The translations under genes and the position numbers were made by a program. From Armatimonadota bacterium (GTDB taxonomy: Bacteria > Armatimonadota > Armatimonadia > Armatimonadales > Armatimonadaceae), in assembly GCA_014379275.1 (NCBI GenBank), contig JACMMA010000723.1:1-15768 (forward strand): a stretch of 15,768 nt of DNA. Direction: 5' to 3'. Below, in pieces: positions 1-7,599 of this stretch (positions are counted from its first letter, which is position 1; every line of letters starts with the position of its first letter). Below the pieces are notes generated by a model. It worked only from the letters and a program-made list of their open reading frames with translations. It had not been told where the DNA came from and ran no database searches.

Positions 1-1532
1 CCGTCGCCGACCAGGGAGCGCATCTCCTGGGCGCGGGCGGCGTGGTCCTTCATCTCCGACGACGACGAGCGGGCAATCGTCATCTTGCGGATCGTGTCGT
101 CGATCAAAAACAGTTCGTACAAACCCTGCCGCCCTTTATAGCCGCTCTGCTGGCACTTGTCGCAACCGACCCCGCGCCGGAAGGGGGGCGCGGTCGCGGC
201 GGGACTATTCAGCCATTTTTCCGCCGACAGCCCGATGCCTTCGAGCGAGAGAGCGTCCGGCAAGTACGGTTCGCTACAGTTGGGGCAGTTGCGCCGCACC
301 AACCGCTGCGCGACCGCGCCGATCAAGGACGACGCGACCAGGTACGGCTCGACGCCCATGTCCAGCAGTCGCGTCACGGCACCGGGGGCGTCGTTGGTGT
401 GCAGGGTGGAAAATACCAGGTGCCCGGTGAGTGCGGCGTGGATCGCGATCTCGGCGGTTTCGTGGTCGCGGATCTCGCCGACCATGATAATATCCGGGTC
501 CTGACGGACGATGCTGCGCAAGCCCGAAGCGAACGTCAGTCCGATATTGGAACGTACCTGAATCTGGCTGATGCCCTGGACCTGATACTCGACCGGGTCC
601 TCGATGGTGAGAATATTGGTCGCCGGGGACATGATCTCCTGGAGGGACGCGTACAGCGTGGTGGACTTGCCCGAGCCGGTCGGACCCGTCGCCAGTATCA
701 CGCCATAGGGAATCCGGATCATCTGTCGGTACTTTTCCAGCACGTCCGCCCGAAGCCCCAACTCTTCCAAGCCGAGCATCGCGGTGCCCTTGTCGAGGAT
801 ACGCATCACGGCGCGCTCGCCGAAAACGGTCGGTACGATGCTGACGCGGACATCCACCGCGCGCCCGGCGATCACGATCTTGATGCGTCCGTCCTGCGGC
901 AACCGGCGCTCGGCGATGTTCATTTCGCCTAAAATTTTGATGCGCGAAACGATCGCGGCGTGCATCCGTTTCGGCGGCGTCATCACATCCCGGAGCATGC
1001 CGTCCACGCGGTACCGAATCTTGACCTCGCGCTCATACGGCTCGATATGGATATCACTGGTGCCGTCGCGCACCGCCTGCGCGAAGATCAGGTTGACCAT
1101 CTGCACGACGGCGGTTTCGCCCGCCATCTTTTGCAAGTCCGCGAGGTCGGTGGAATCGTCCACTTCGGTGATGTTCGCGCCGCCGGAATCCGCCGTGTGA
1201 CCGGGCAAGCCCGCGATGATGCGCTCTAAAAACGCCTCCTCGATCTTCTCGCGGAGCAACGCCGGGTTCGACAGAACGGCGCGCGTCGGGATCTGTAAAA
1301 GAACGCCGAGTTCGTCCACCGAACCGAGCGACTGGGGGCTGCCGATGGCGACGACAAGCACGCCGTCATCCACAGAAAGGGGGAGGAGTTGATGCTTCAG
1401 GGCGAAGTCGCCGGGGGCCATCGAAATCACGGAATCGTCTAAGCGGATCTCCGCCAGATCTGCCCATTCAAAACCGTCCGTTGCTACCGGGAACACGCCC
1501 GATTCCATCTGTTTCACTGCTGAAGTGACCAT
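1..1532 (-). CDS. PilB/GspE-type type IV pilus or type II secretion assembly ATPase (C-terminus cut by window edge)
   Basis: This is a hexameric cytoplasmic ATPase of the secretion/pilus assembly family. It powers pilin or pseudopilin polymerisation at the inner membrane. Reading the minus strand from ATG at 1532 gives 510 residues with no stop before the window edge, so probably only a short C-terminal tail is missing. Residues 1-130 resemble the T2SSE/MshEN N-terminal domain. The ATPase core follows: Walker A GPTGSGKS at 283-290, an EDPVEYQ Asp-box at 311-317, a Walker B-like stretch DPDIIMVGE at 345-353, and a His-box STLHTND at 375-381. Four cysteines (C416, C419, C457, C460) form the tetracysteine zinc site typical of PilB/GspE. 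An in-frame stop at 1551-1553 lies just upstream of the start. No good Shine-Dalgarno is seen; M9 (ATG at 1508) is an alternative start. PilB and GspE cannot be separated on sequence alone. It is co-directional with the AraC gene but 502 bases away, so it is probably a separate unit. Confidence 0.95.
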   Translation of the reverse strand, partial: MVTSAVKQMESGVFPVATDGFEWADLAEIRLDDSVISMAPGDFALKHQLLPLSVDDGVLVVAIGSPQSLGSVDELGVLLQIPTRAVLSNPALLREKIEEAFLERIIAGLPGHTADSGGANITEVDDSTDLADLQKMAGETAVVQMVNLIFAQAVRDGTSDIHIEPYEREVKIRYRVDGMLRDVMTPPKRMHAAIVSRIKILGEMNIAERRLPQDGRIKIVIAGRAVDVRVSIVPTVFGERAVMRILDKGTAMLGLEELGLRADVLEKYRQMIRIPYGVILATGPTGSGKSTTLYASLQEIMSPATNILTIEDPVEYQVQGISQIQVRSNIGLTFASGLRSIVRQDPDIIMVGEIRDHETAEIAIHAALTGHLVFSTLHTNDAPGAVTRLLDMGVEPYLVASSLIGAVAQRLVRRNCPNCSEPYLPDALSLEGIGLSAEKWLNSPAATAPPFRRGVGCDKCQQSGYKGRQGLYELFLIDDTIRKMTIARSSSSEMKDHAARAQEMRSLVGD

Positions 1533-2034
1533 GACGAGATATGAGACGGGTCAAAGGATTGAAAGTTCATTTTATTTGACAACATAACGTTTTAATTTCG
1601 GGAGGAAGGCACCGTCTCACTACGGACATATTCCGGCAGACAGGGACAATGAACGCGCGACGTATAACATAGACGGGGATTTTTCGAAGTAGAAACAGAG
1701 TAATACGGTATCCAATCACAGGTTTGTCCGGATGAAGCTATAGTCATATGAGCCCGTCACAACTTTCTTCTAAAACAGGTCTAGCATCGGAAGCAACGGA
1801 TATAAAATGGTGTTAACAGCTGTTTGAAAGGACAGTCAGCCCCTCCTTGAGCTTTCCTAGCGAGGGACTATGGGCGTACACCATGAAGGCTATTCGGGCA
1901 CTGAACTCCCACATTCGCAATCTACTGTACCTCGGTAAACAGTCGTTCCGGTGAACCATGGCCACCTGTTTTTATCTGGCCGGCGATAGGTTCATCGTGA
2001 CGGTCACCACGGTCTACGCCCGAATCACGATTGA
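1533..2034. other. Intergenic region without supportable gene
   Basis: About 500 bases separate the AraC stop from the ATPase start. Only tiny open frames occur, for example a 23-codon plus-strand frame starting near 1882 with no ribosome binding site. A 10-bp palindrome AACAGCTGTT lies at 1815-1824. A GTGAC/GTCAC inverted repeat sits around 1997-2007. Neither is long enough to call a function. The stretch at about 1561-1600 is clearly AT-richer than its surroundings and is where a promoter for the ATPase gene would be expected. No tRNA-like or insertion-sequence ends were recognised. Confidence 0.6.
1561..1600 (-). promoter_or_regulatory. AT-rich block upstream of the secretion ATPase, possible promoter region
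   Basis: This short block is much richer in A and T than the rest of the window and lies 30-70 bases upstream of the ATPase start. Read on the minus strand it contains a TAAAAT hexamer that could serve as a -10 box, but no well-spaced -35 partner is convincing. Promoter assignment is inference from composition and position only. Confidence 0.25.
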
Positions 2035-2901
2035 CTAATTGTTCCCGTACACGGTCATGTTCTTACGATATGTCGATGGGGACACGCCCATGATCCGGCG
2101 GAACGCCGTACTGAAAGCGAAGGGGTCTGTATAACCCACCCGCTGGGAGATCCATTGTATGGAATGGGAGTGATTGCTGACGAGGAGTGAGGCGGCGTGG
2201 CGCATCCGCAAAAACGTAACGTATTCTTTTGGCGAGTAACCTGTCTCGGACAGACAGATCCGGCGCAGTGTTTCCTCGGAATACACGGACTCCTGTACGA
2301 GCTTGTTTATGGTCCACGGGTACGAGAAGTTACCGATAACCTTCTCCCACAGAGGACGGAGTAGATTGGTCGTTTGCAACCCGGGATGCCCGATGTACTT
2401 CCCGTAATGGACGATCAAATCAACCCAGTGGGCGACATAATGGGGATTCCCGTGCGAAAAATTTTCGTCGAATAATCCCTGTATCGCCCGGTAAAGTTGC
2501 GCTGCGGAGGCAGTGATCAGGACCGGTTCCTCTACCTGGATGATGGAATCGTCCAGAGCGACAATCCAGCAACAGTGCCAGTAATCTTCCGGGGTTTTGG
2601 CGTTCAGTCGGTACGCGGTCACCTGACCTTTGGGCGCGAGGAAAACCATGCCCGGTTTGCATGCCTTCCACTCGCCGCCGACCAGTACCTCCCCCGCGCC
2701 GTTCAAACAAGCGAACAATAAATACTGGTCCGGTCGGGGGCGGTATATGGAAAACCCCTCGCGCGCTTCGACCCAACCCACTGCCACGATGTCCCGTGCG
2801 GCGAGAATGCTCTCCTCGGTGAAAGGGACAAGCCACTCCTGAGACATCTCCCCGAAAGTTTTGGTTTCAAAAAGGGACTTGGGGGTTTTAACTATTCTCA
2901 T
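2035..2901 (-). CDS. AraC-family transcriptional regulator
   Basis: The 288-residue protein has the usual AraC/XylS layout: an N-terminal sensing domain of about 170 residues and a C-terminal double helix-turn-helix DNA-binding domain at roughly 190-285. The first helix-turn-helix runs through the stretch with ESVYSEETLRRICLSETGYS. The second carries the family signature, with QRVGYTDPFAFSTAFRR followed by GVSPSTYRKN. The N-terminal half looks like the cupin-type ligand pocket (motifs YLLFACLNGAG and GMVFLAPKG), which in this family usually binds a sugar or similar small molecule. The gene is divergent from the membrane protein at 2983, and the two starts are 81 bases apart. A role as local activator of the plus-strand carbohydrate genes is therefore likely but inferred. 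A start at M19 is possible, but the GGGGAG before it abuts the ATG, so the longer start is kept. Confidence 0.93.
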   Translation of the reverse strand: MRIVKTPKSLFETKTFGEMSQEWLVPFTEESILAARDIVAVGWVEAREGFSIYRPRPDQYLLFACLNGAGEVLVGGEWKACKPGMVFLAPKGQVTAYRLNAKTPEDYWHCCWIVALDDSIIQVEEPVLITASAAQLYRAIQGLFDENFSHGNPHYVAHWVDLIVHYGKYIGHPGLQTTNLLRPLWEKVIGNFSYPWTINKLVQESVYSEETLRRICLSETGYSPKEYVTFLRMRHAASLLVSNHSHSIQWISQRVGYTDPFAFSTAFRRIMGVSPSTYRKNMTVYGNN

Positions 2902-2982
2902 TCTTTATTTCTATCGTACAATCAGAAGACATGTCTGGATTTCACAAAGGTTCGCCGGAGAATTCTGAGGTTTGATTCGGTT
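2902..2982. promoter_or_regulatory. Divergent promoter interval between araC-type gene and carbohydrate cluster
   Basis: These 81 bases must hold promoters for both directions. Two perfect palindromes are visible: AGACATGTCT at 2927-2936 and AGAATTCT at 2959-2966. Their centres are 31 bases apart, about three helical turns. A GAGG at 2967-2970 may serve as ribosome binding site for the membrane protein, although its 12-base spacing is long. AraC proteins usually bind direct repeats, so the palindromes may instead belong to another regulator or be chance. Confidence 0.5.
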
Positions 2983-4986
2983 ATGCCCCAAAAACATTCG
3001 ACGGAACCGTCAGACCCGAATGCTCCCGGTTCGACGCAGGTGAAGTCTTCGATCACGTTCCGCTCGGTTCTGCTGGGGTTGGTGCTGACCGTGCTTAATG
3101 TCATCTGGGTCACGCAGGTGGAAGTCCATTATTACATGATGGACGGTTCCTCATTGCCGCTCTTCATCACGCCGATCTTTCTCCTGCTCGTCCTGGTCGC
3201 CGGGAACGCTCTGATGTCGCTCGTCGCGCCGCTCCGCCGTTTCACGCTCCGACAGGAGGAGATGCTGGTCGCCTATCTGATGGCGGTCGTTTCCAACACG
3301 TTCGCCGGACACGACATGCTGCAAAACCTGTTCGGACAGATTACTCATGCGCACTATTTCGCCCCGCAGAACAAATGGCAGGAACTTTTTATAGATCGGC
3401 TACCGCAGTTCCTTTTTGTCTCCGACCCGGACGCGCTAAAATACTGGTACCGCGGCAACACGCCGCCGGGCATCGCGAACGGCTATCTGGTGCATTGGGC
3501 GGTGCCGCTCGCACTGTGGGGCGGTTTTTTCTGCCTCCTGTGTGTTTTATTCGTGTGCATCACGGTGATCATCCGCAAGGCATGGACGGAGAACGAGAAG
3601 TTAGCATTCCCGATTATCCAACTGCCACTTGCCATGACAGAGCCGGACGGGACGCTCTGGAGATCGCGGCTCGTCTGGGTGGGTTTCGCCGTCGCCTTCC
3701 TCACCGGACTCGTCAACGGCGTCCATGAACTGTATCCGCAGATTCCCAATAACCCTTGGATAAAACTTTTCGACGTCGGGCAGTTCTTTACCGAACAGCC
3801 GTGGGCGGCGATCCGCACCTACGGGATGCAAACCAGCCTGTACCCGTTCGCCATCGGGCTCGCCTATTTTATTCCGCTCGATCTCGCTTTCTCTTGCTGG
3901 TTTTCGTATCTCCTAGCGCGAGGATATTTCGTTTTCGGGCGGGCGACCGGCCTGGACGGCCCTTCGGCGGGACAGGGCTGGCCCTTCCTGAAGGAGATTT
4001 CCGCCGGGGCATGGATCGGGGTCGCCTCCGCCATCGTGTGGGCGAACCGCCTTTACTTGGTCGAAGCGTTCGTCCAAGCATTCGGAGCGCGAGACGATTC
4101 CACCGCGGACTCGGGTGAACACGACCCTGTCGAGAGTCGGCGGTATCGCTGGGCGTTCATCGGACTAATCGTGGGGGGCATCGCGCTACTCGGCTGGTCA
4201 CACTTTCTTGGCATTCATCCCGTCGTCGCCCTCGGTTTTTTCGGGATATTCTTCGCCCTGTCGATAGCGATCACCCGCGTCCGCGCGGAGTTCGGCACGC
4301 CGCACGAGATAGTCCTGGTCAAACCGGGTGACATTCTGGTGACACTCTTCGGGACCCGTGCCATCGGAGAATCGAGCCTGATCGGGATGCAGAGCATGTA
4401 CTGGTTCAACCGGGGGTACCGATGCCACCCGATGCCGAACTTGTTGGAGGGTTTCAAGATGGGCGAGGGGAGACGGATGCCCTTCGCGCCCATGCTAGGG
4501 ATCTTCGCGCTCGCGTCGGTCGCGTCGCTCCTCACCACGTTCGCGACAAACTATTACACGACCTATGAGGCGGGCGCGACGGCGAAGGCGGCGGGATACA
4601 AGTGGTGGGTGGGACAGGAGGCATATAGCCAACTCGCCGCCTGGCTCCGATCCGGCCAGCAAGCCGGCGATCAGAGTTTAGGGTTCTTTCTCGGCGGGCT
4701 GGCGGTCGTCGGCGGACTCAGTTATCTTCGCCAGACATTCCTTTGGTGGCCGCTGCACCCGACCGGGTTCGCGCTCGGCATCTCTTACGCGATGAACTAT
4801 TTCTGGTTCTGCGTCTTCGTCGCGTGGCTGGCGAAACTCTGCATCACTCGTTACGGGGGAATAGAGGCGCATAAACGCGCGATTCCGTTCTTCCTCGGAT
4901 TGATTCTGGGGGACTACACCGTCGGGGCGATGTGGTCATTTCTCGGTTTGTACCTCGGCACCCCCACGTACCGCATCTTTATTTGA
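2983..4986 (+). CDS. Polytopic membrane protein of the DUF6785/DUF6784 type, putative transporter
   Basis: The 667-residue protein is an integral inner-membrane protein with about 12 hydrophobic segments, for example near residues 30-47, 61-82, 172-195, 225-245, 288-310, 390-435, 505-525, 570-590 and 605-630. I recognise the family as the DUF6785 protein with a C-terminal DUF6784 portion, found in Planctomycetota, Verrucomicrobiota and relatives; its substrate is unknown to me. Conserved-looking islands are LRRFTLRQEEMLVAY near residue 83, RAEFGTPHE in the centre and WWPLHPTGFALG near the C-terminus. There is no cleavable signal peptide; a hydrophilic 25-residue N-terminus precedes the first membrane helix. 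It is the first gene of the plus-strand run and lies 57 bases before the GH9 gene, so co-transcription is likely. An importer for oligosaccharides released by the neighbouring enzymes is a reasonable inference, not a demonstrated role. Confidence 0.85.
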   Translation: MPQKHSTEPSDPNAPGSTQVKSSITFRSVLLGLVLTVLNVIWVTQVEVHYYMMDGSSLPLFITPIFLLLVLVAGNALMSLVAPLRRFTLRQEEMLVAYLMAVVSNTFAGHDMLQNLFGQITHAHYFAPQNKWQELFIDRLPQFLFVSDPDALKYWYRGNTPPGIANGYLVHWAVPLALWGGFFCLLCVLFVCITVIIRKAWTENEKLAFPIIQLPLAMTEPDGTLWRSRLVWVGFAVAFLTGLVNGVHELYPQIPNNPWIKLFDVGQFFTEQPWAAIRTYGMQTSLYPFAIGLAYFIPLDLAFSCWFSYLLARGYFVFGRATGLDGPSAGQGWPFLKEISAGAWIGVASAIVWANRLYLVEAFVQAFGARDDSTADSGEHDPVESRRYRWAFIGLIVGGIALLGWSHFLGIHPVVALGFFGIFFALSIAITRVRAEFGTPHEIVLVKPGDILVTLFGTRAIGESSLIGMQSMYWFNRGYRCHPMPNLLEGFKMGEGRRMPFAPMLGIFALASVASLLTTFATNYYTTYEAGATAKAAGYKWWVGQEAYSQLAAWLRSGQQAGDQSLGFFLGGLAVVGGLSYLRQTFLWWPLHPTGFALGISYAMNYFWFCVFVAWLAKLCITRYGGIEAHKRAIPFFLGLILGDYTVGAMWSFLGLYLGTPTYRIFI

Positions 4987-5043
4987 TCCCTATCCGCGCC
5001 GGTGGAGTAGCCCGCGTCAGGCGGCAGAATATGTAACTCAGCA

Positions 5044-7344
5044 ATGGAAAAAGAAATGACAATAGATCGAACGACCGAATCAGATCCGCGCCCGTTTTTG
5101 TACAGGTATGTGCCGATGCCGGTCGATGCGAGCCGGAGCCTACAGCACCAGTGGGATACGAAGCCGGTCCTCGAATCACTTCTCGTCGACGATATGGACT
5201 CGCTGGACAACTGGGGGCTGAAGACGGTGGTGGGCAAAAAAAATGTAGCCACGATTAGCCTTTCCCGAGAACATGCGGTTGACGGCGGTACCTCGCTGAA
5301 GTTCGTTAGCCCGACCAAACTGCGGGTGCCCCTCGCGGGCGAACGGTACTGGGAGTGGCAGTTCCTGACGCGTAAGTTCGACAAGAAAGACTTTTCGAGT
5401 TACAACCGCGTTTCCGTCCAGATATTCCCGGATTTTCCGGGGCATAGGAAGTTGCACGTACTTCTCATTTTGCATAACGAAGGCAACGTACCCGATACGT
5501 ATTTCCGCGAAGGGATTCATGCGGTCATGCTGGAGAACCATCGGTGGAACAAAGTGGCGATGGAGATCCCGCACCTGCCGCACGACAAAGTCACCGGGGT
5601 ATCCATCGTTTACCGGCTTCAGGGCAACGAACCCGGCGCGTCCGAAACCATCACGTTTTACGCGGACAAATTGCGGTTCGAGAGGGTCAAGGCCGACCAT
5701 TTTGAAGGGTGGAGCACCGACAACTCCATCGCGTTCTCGCACTCGGGCTACAACAGCGACAGCAAGAAGACGGCGTTCACTTCCCAATCCGGCGCGGATA
5801 AGTTCGACCTCGTTAACGTAGCGACCCGGAAAACGGTGTTGACTAAAGCCGTATCGAAGGAAACCAGCACCGCCGGGTCGTTCACCGTGTTCGATTTTTC
5901 CGAAGTCACTGCCGCCGGGAAATACAAGCTCGTTTACGGAAAACTAGAGACCGAGCCGTTTCCCATCGAGAAGTACGTCTGGATGCCGTCTATAGAGAAG
6001 TCGGTCAACCTTTTTTTCTGCGAGCGGTGTGGCTTCGCCGTGCCCGGTCTCCACGACGCGTGTCATACGGATTGGTACACGATGGTCGGCGACGCGAAGG
6101 TCGGTCTGAGCGGCGGGTGGCATGACGCGGGGGATCTGTCGCAGTCGCACAACAACACGGCGGAGGCGACGGGCATCCTGTTCCGTCTCGCGAATAAGTA
6201 TCGGGCGGGCGATAAAAAACTCTCCGCCCGTTTGCTCGACGAAGGACGGTGGGGATTGAAGTGGCTACATAAGAACCGTTTCGAGGGGGGCAAGAAAGTC
6301 GACTGGACGGTTATCGACCACTGGTCGGACGGCAAAGTCGGAAACTTCGACGACATCGTTGCCCCGCCGCCGGGCGGCGAGGCGGGCTACTTTTCAGTGA
6401 TCGCTAATGTCGAAGCCGCTTCAGCACTCAAAGAAGTCGACCCGGCTCTGGCGAAGCGGTGTGAGCGATTCGCCGTGGAGGACTGGAACGCACAGGCTAC
6501 GGGCGGTCGCGGGGAGAACGCCGAGCGCCTCGCGAACGCGGTGCTGGCGGGGGCGAGACTGTTCGCGTTGACCCACGACCCGGCAATAAAAGATCAGTCC
6601 ATCGCTTACGCCGAACAGCTGATGGCGTTGCAACGGACGGAACCGATGCCCTGGAGTATCCCGCTCAGCGGTTTCTTTTATCAGGACGCGGACCGGGTCC
6701 GTCTGTTCGGCTTCAATCACGGGTTCACCGTCGCGTCGCCGATAACGGGACTGGTGGAGCTATGCAAGTTGTTCCCGGACCACACGCATCACGTGCGATG
6801 GGTTCGCTCGATCCGGCTGCACGCGGAATATCTCCGAACGCTTTCCAAACTGACGGCCCCCTATTATATGATCCCCGCGAACGTGTACAAACTGGGCACG
6901 GTGTCGGACGACGTGACTTCGAGTGTTGCCGATTCGCAGATCAAGCAGGGGATCAAGATGGATGAGGACCACTACCTGCGGATGTTTCCGGTCTGGGGAC
7001 CCTACCGGGGAAACACGCCCAACGTACTGTCCTGGGGTATCGGGTTAGCGTCGGCGAACCAGATACTGCGGGACCCCGAGTTGAAGAGCATCGCCCAGTC
7101 ACAGTTGGAATGGGTGGTCGGGAAGAATCCGTTTTCTCAAAGCCAGATGTACGGCGAGGGGTATAATTTTTCCCCGCAATATGCCGTGATGACCGGCGAT
7201 ATGGTCGGGGGATTGACGGTCGGGATTCTCACGAACGGCGACCGTGACGTGCCCTATATGCAGGCACCGGTTTTCTGCAACTACAAAGAGGTTTGGGGGC
7301 ACTGCTCCATTCGCTGGCTACAATTGCTGGATTGTCTCGATTGA
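5044..7344 (+). CDS. GH9-family glycoside hydrolase with N-terminal jelly-roll-like and Ig-like domains, no signal peptide
   Basis: The 766-residue protein appears to have three parts. Residues about 45-215 look like a beta-sandwich carbohydrate-binding module. Residues about 225-310 match the Ig-like CelD_N domain that precedes many GH9 catalytic domains. Residues about 318-766 form the (alpha/alpha)6 GH9 catalytic domain. Visible GH9 marks are CERCG (326-330) and ACH (339-341), which form the zinc-type site, GGWHDAGD (357-364) with the catalytic Asp pair D361 and D364, and VVGKNPFSQSQMYGEG near 691-706. A late Glu at 749, in NYKEVWGHCSIRW, is the candidate proton donor. The usual HHR element is not evident, so this is a divergent subgroup. 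GH9 enzymes mostly hydrolyse beta-1,4-glucans such as cellulose, but some act on beta-glucosides or chitooligosaccharides. No hydrophobic leader is present, and TAG at 5008-5010 stops the frame upstream with no other start between. No clear Shine-Dalgarno precedes the ATG; M5 at 5056, preceded by an A-rich stretch, is an alternative. Confidence 0.9.
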   Translation: MEKEMTIDRTTESDPRPFLYRYVPMPVDASRSLQHQWDTKPVLESLLVDDMDSLDNWGLKTVVGKKNVATISLSREHAVDGGTSLKFVSPTKLRVPLAGERYWEWQFLTRKFDKKDFSSYNRVSVQIFPDFPGHRKLHVLLILHNEGNVPDTYFREGIHAVMLENHRWNKVAMEIPHLPHDKVTGVSIVYRLQGNEPGASETITFYADKLRFERVKADHFEGWSTDNSIAFSHSGYNSDSKKTAFTSQSGADKFDLVNVATRKTVLTKAVSKETSTAGSFTVFDFSEVTAAGKYKLVYGKLETEPFPIEKYVWMPSIEKSVNLFFCERCGFAVPGLHDACHTDWYTMVGDAKVGLSGGWHDAGDLSQSHNNTAEATGILFRLANKYRAGDKKLSARLLDEGRWGLKWLHKNRFEGGKKVDWTVIDHWSDGKVGNFDDIVAPPPGGEAGYFSVIANVEAASALKEVDPALAKRCERFAVEDWNAQATGGRGENAERLANAVLAGARLFALTHDPAIKDQSIAYAEQLMALQRTEPMPWSIPLSGFFYQDADRVRLFGFNHGFTVASPITGLVELCKLFPDHTHHVRWVRSIRLHAEYLRTLSKLTAPYYMIPANVYKLGTVSDDVTSSVADSQIKQGIKMDEDHYLRMFPVWGPYRGNTPNVLSWGIGLASANQILRDPELKSIAQSQLEWVVGKNPFSQSQMYGEGYNFSPQYAVMTGDMVGGLTVGILTNGDRDVPYMQAPVFCNYKEVWGHCSIRWLQLLDCLD

Positions 7345-7599
7345 CGTAGCAAGAACGCATAATTATTGGTTTTGAGGAGAATGTTCTAAAGGAAGTTATC
7401 GACAAGAATATTTGGGGGTTTTGCAAAGGTTTTGTTGTGTTTCAACTATTCCTGCAATCACCATCGCGTTGTACACTGAGTTCAGAGTCCGTACGGTGTG
7501 ATGAAGGCACCGTTTCTTACAGGAGTGTTCCCGCGATGATGTGCGGTTCATACTCCTTCAGCAATGACCGTTTTTCACAGTTTGAAAGGAACTAAATGA
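7345..7599. other. 255-base intergenic region upstream of the prepilin gene
   Basis: The region separates the GH9 stop from the prepilin start and is long enough for a separate promoter. It is AT-richer than the flanking genes. It contains a small palindrome CCGTACGG at 7489-7496 and a short GTTG/CAAC inverted repeat near 7433-7445. A TTGCAA hexamer near 7420 could be a -35 box, but the hexamer at the right spacing matches a -10 poorly. No terminator with a T run was found after the GH9 gene. Confidence 0.4.
7584..7590 (+). promoter_or_regulatory. Ribosome binding site of the prepilin gene, shared by two overlapping ATGs
   Basis: GAAAGGA lies 9 bases before the ATG at 7600. An earlier ATG at 7596, 5 bases after the same site, opens a frame that encodes only MNAL and stops at TAG 7608-7610. 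The 7600 start gives the full prepilin and is therefore chosen. Confidence 0.7.

Noticed and set aside
42..932. Plus-strand open frame of 296 codons at the left end
   Set aside because: It is antisense to the PilB/GspE-type ATPase, whose Walker, His-box and zinc motifs read cleanly on the minus strand; the plus-strand translation shows only Arg/Gly/Asp-rich shadow sequence.
1838..1873. CCCTC/GAGGG inverted repeat considered as a terminator for the araC-type gene
   Set aside because: The stem is only 5 bp with a 16-base loop and no T run, and it lies about 160 bases from the stop codon.
1882..1953. 23-codon plus-strand frame beginning MKAIRALN
   Set aside because: It has no Shine-Dalgarno, no recognisable motif and is short enough to arise by chance.
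2922..3113. Minus-strand 63-codon frame overlapping the divergent promoter and the membrane protein start
   Set aside because: It has no ribosome binding site or homology signal and would overlap the 5' end of a well-supported gene.
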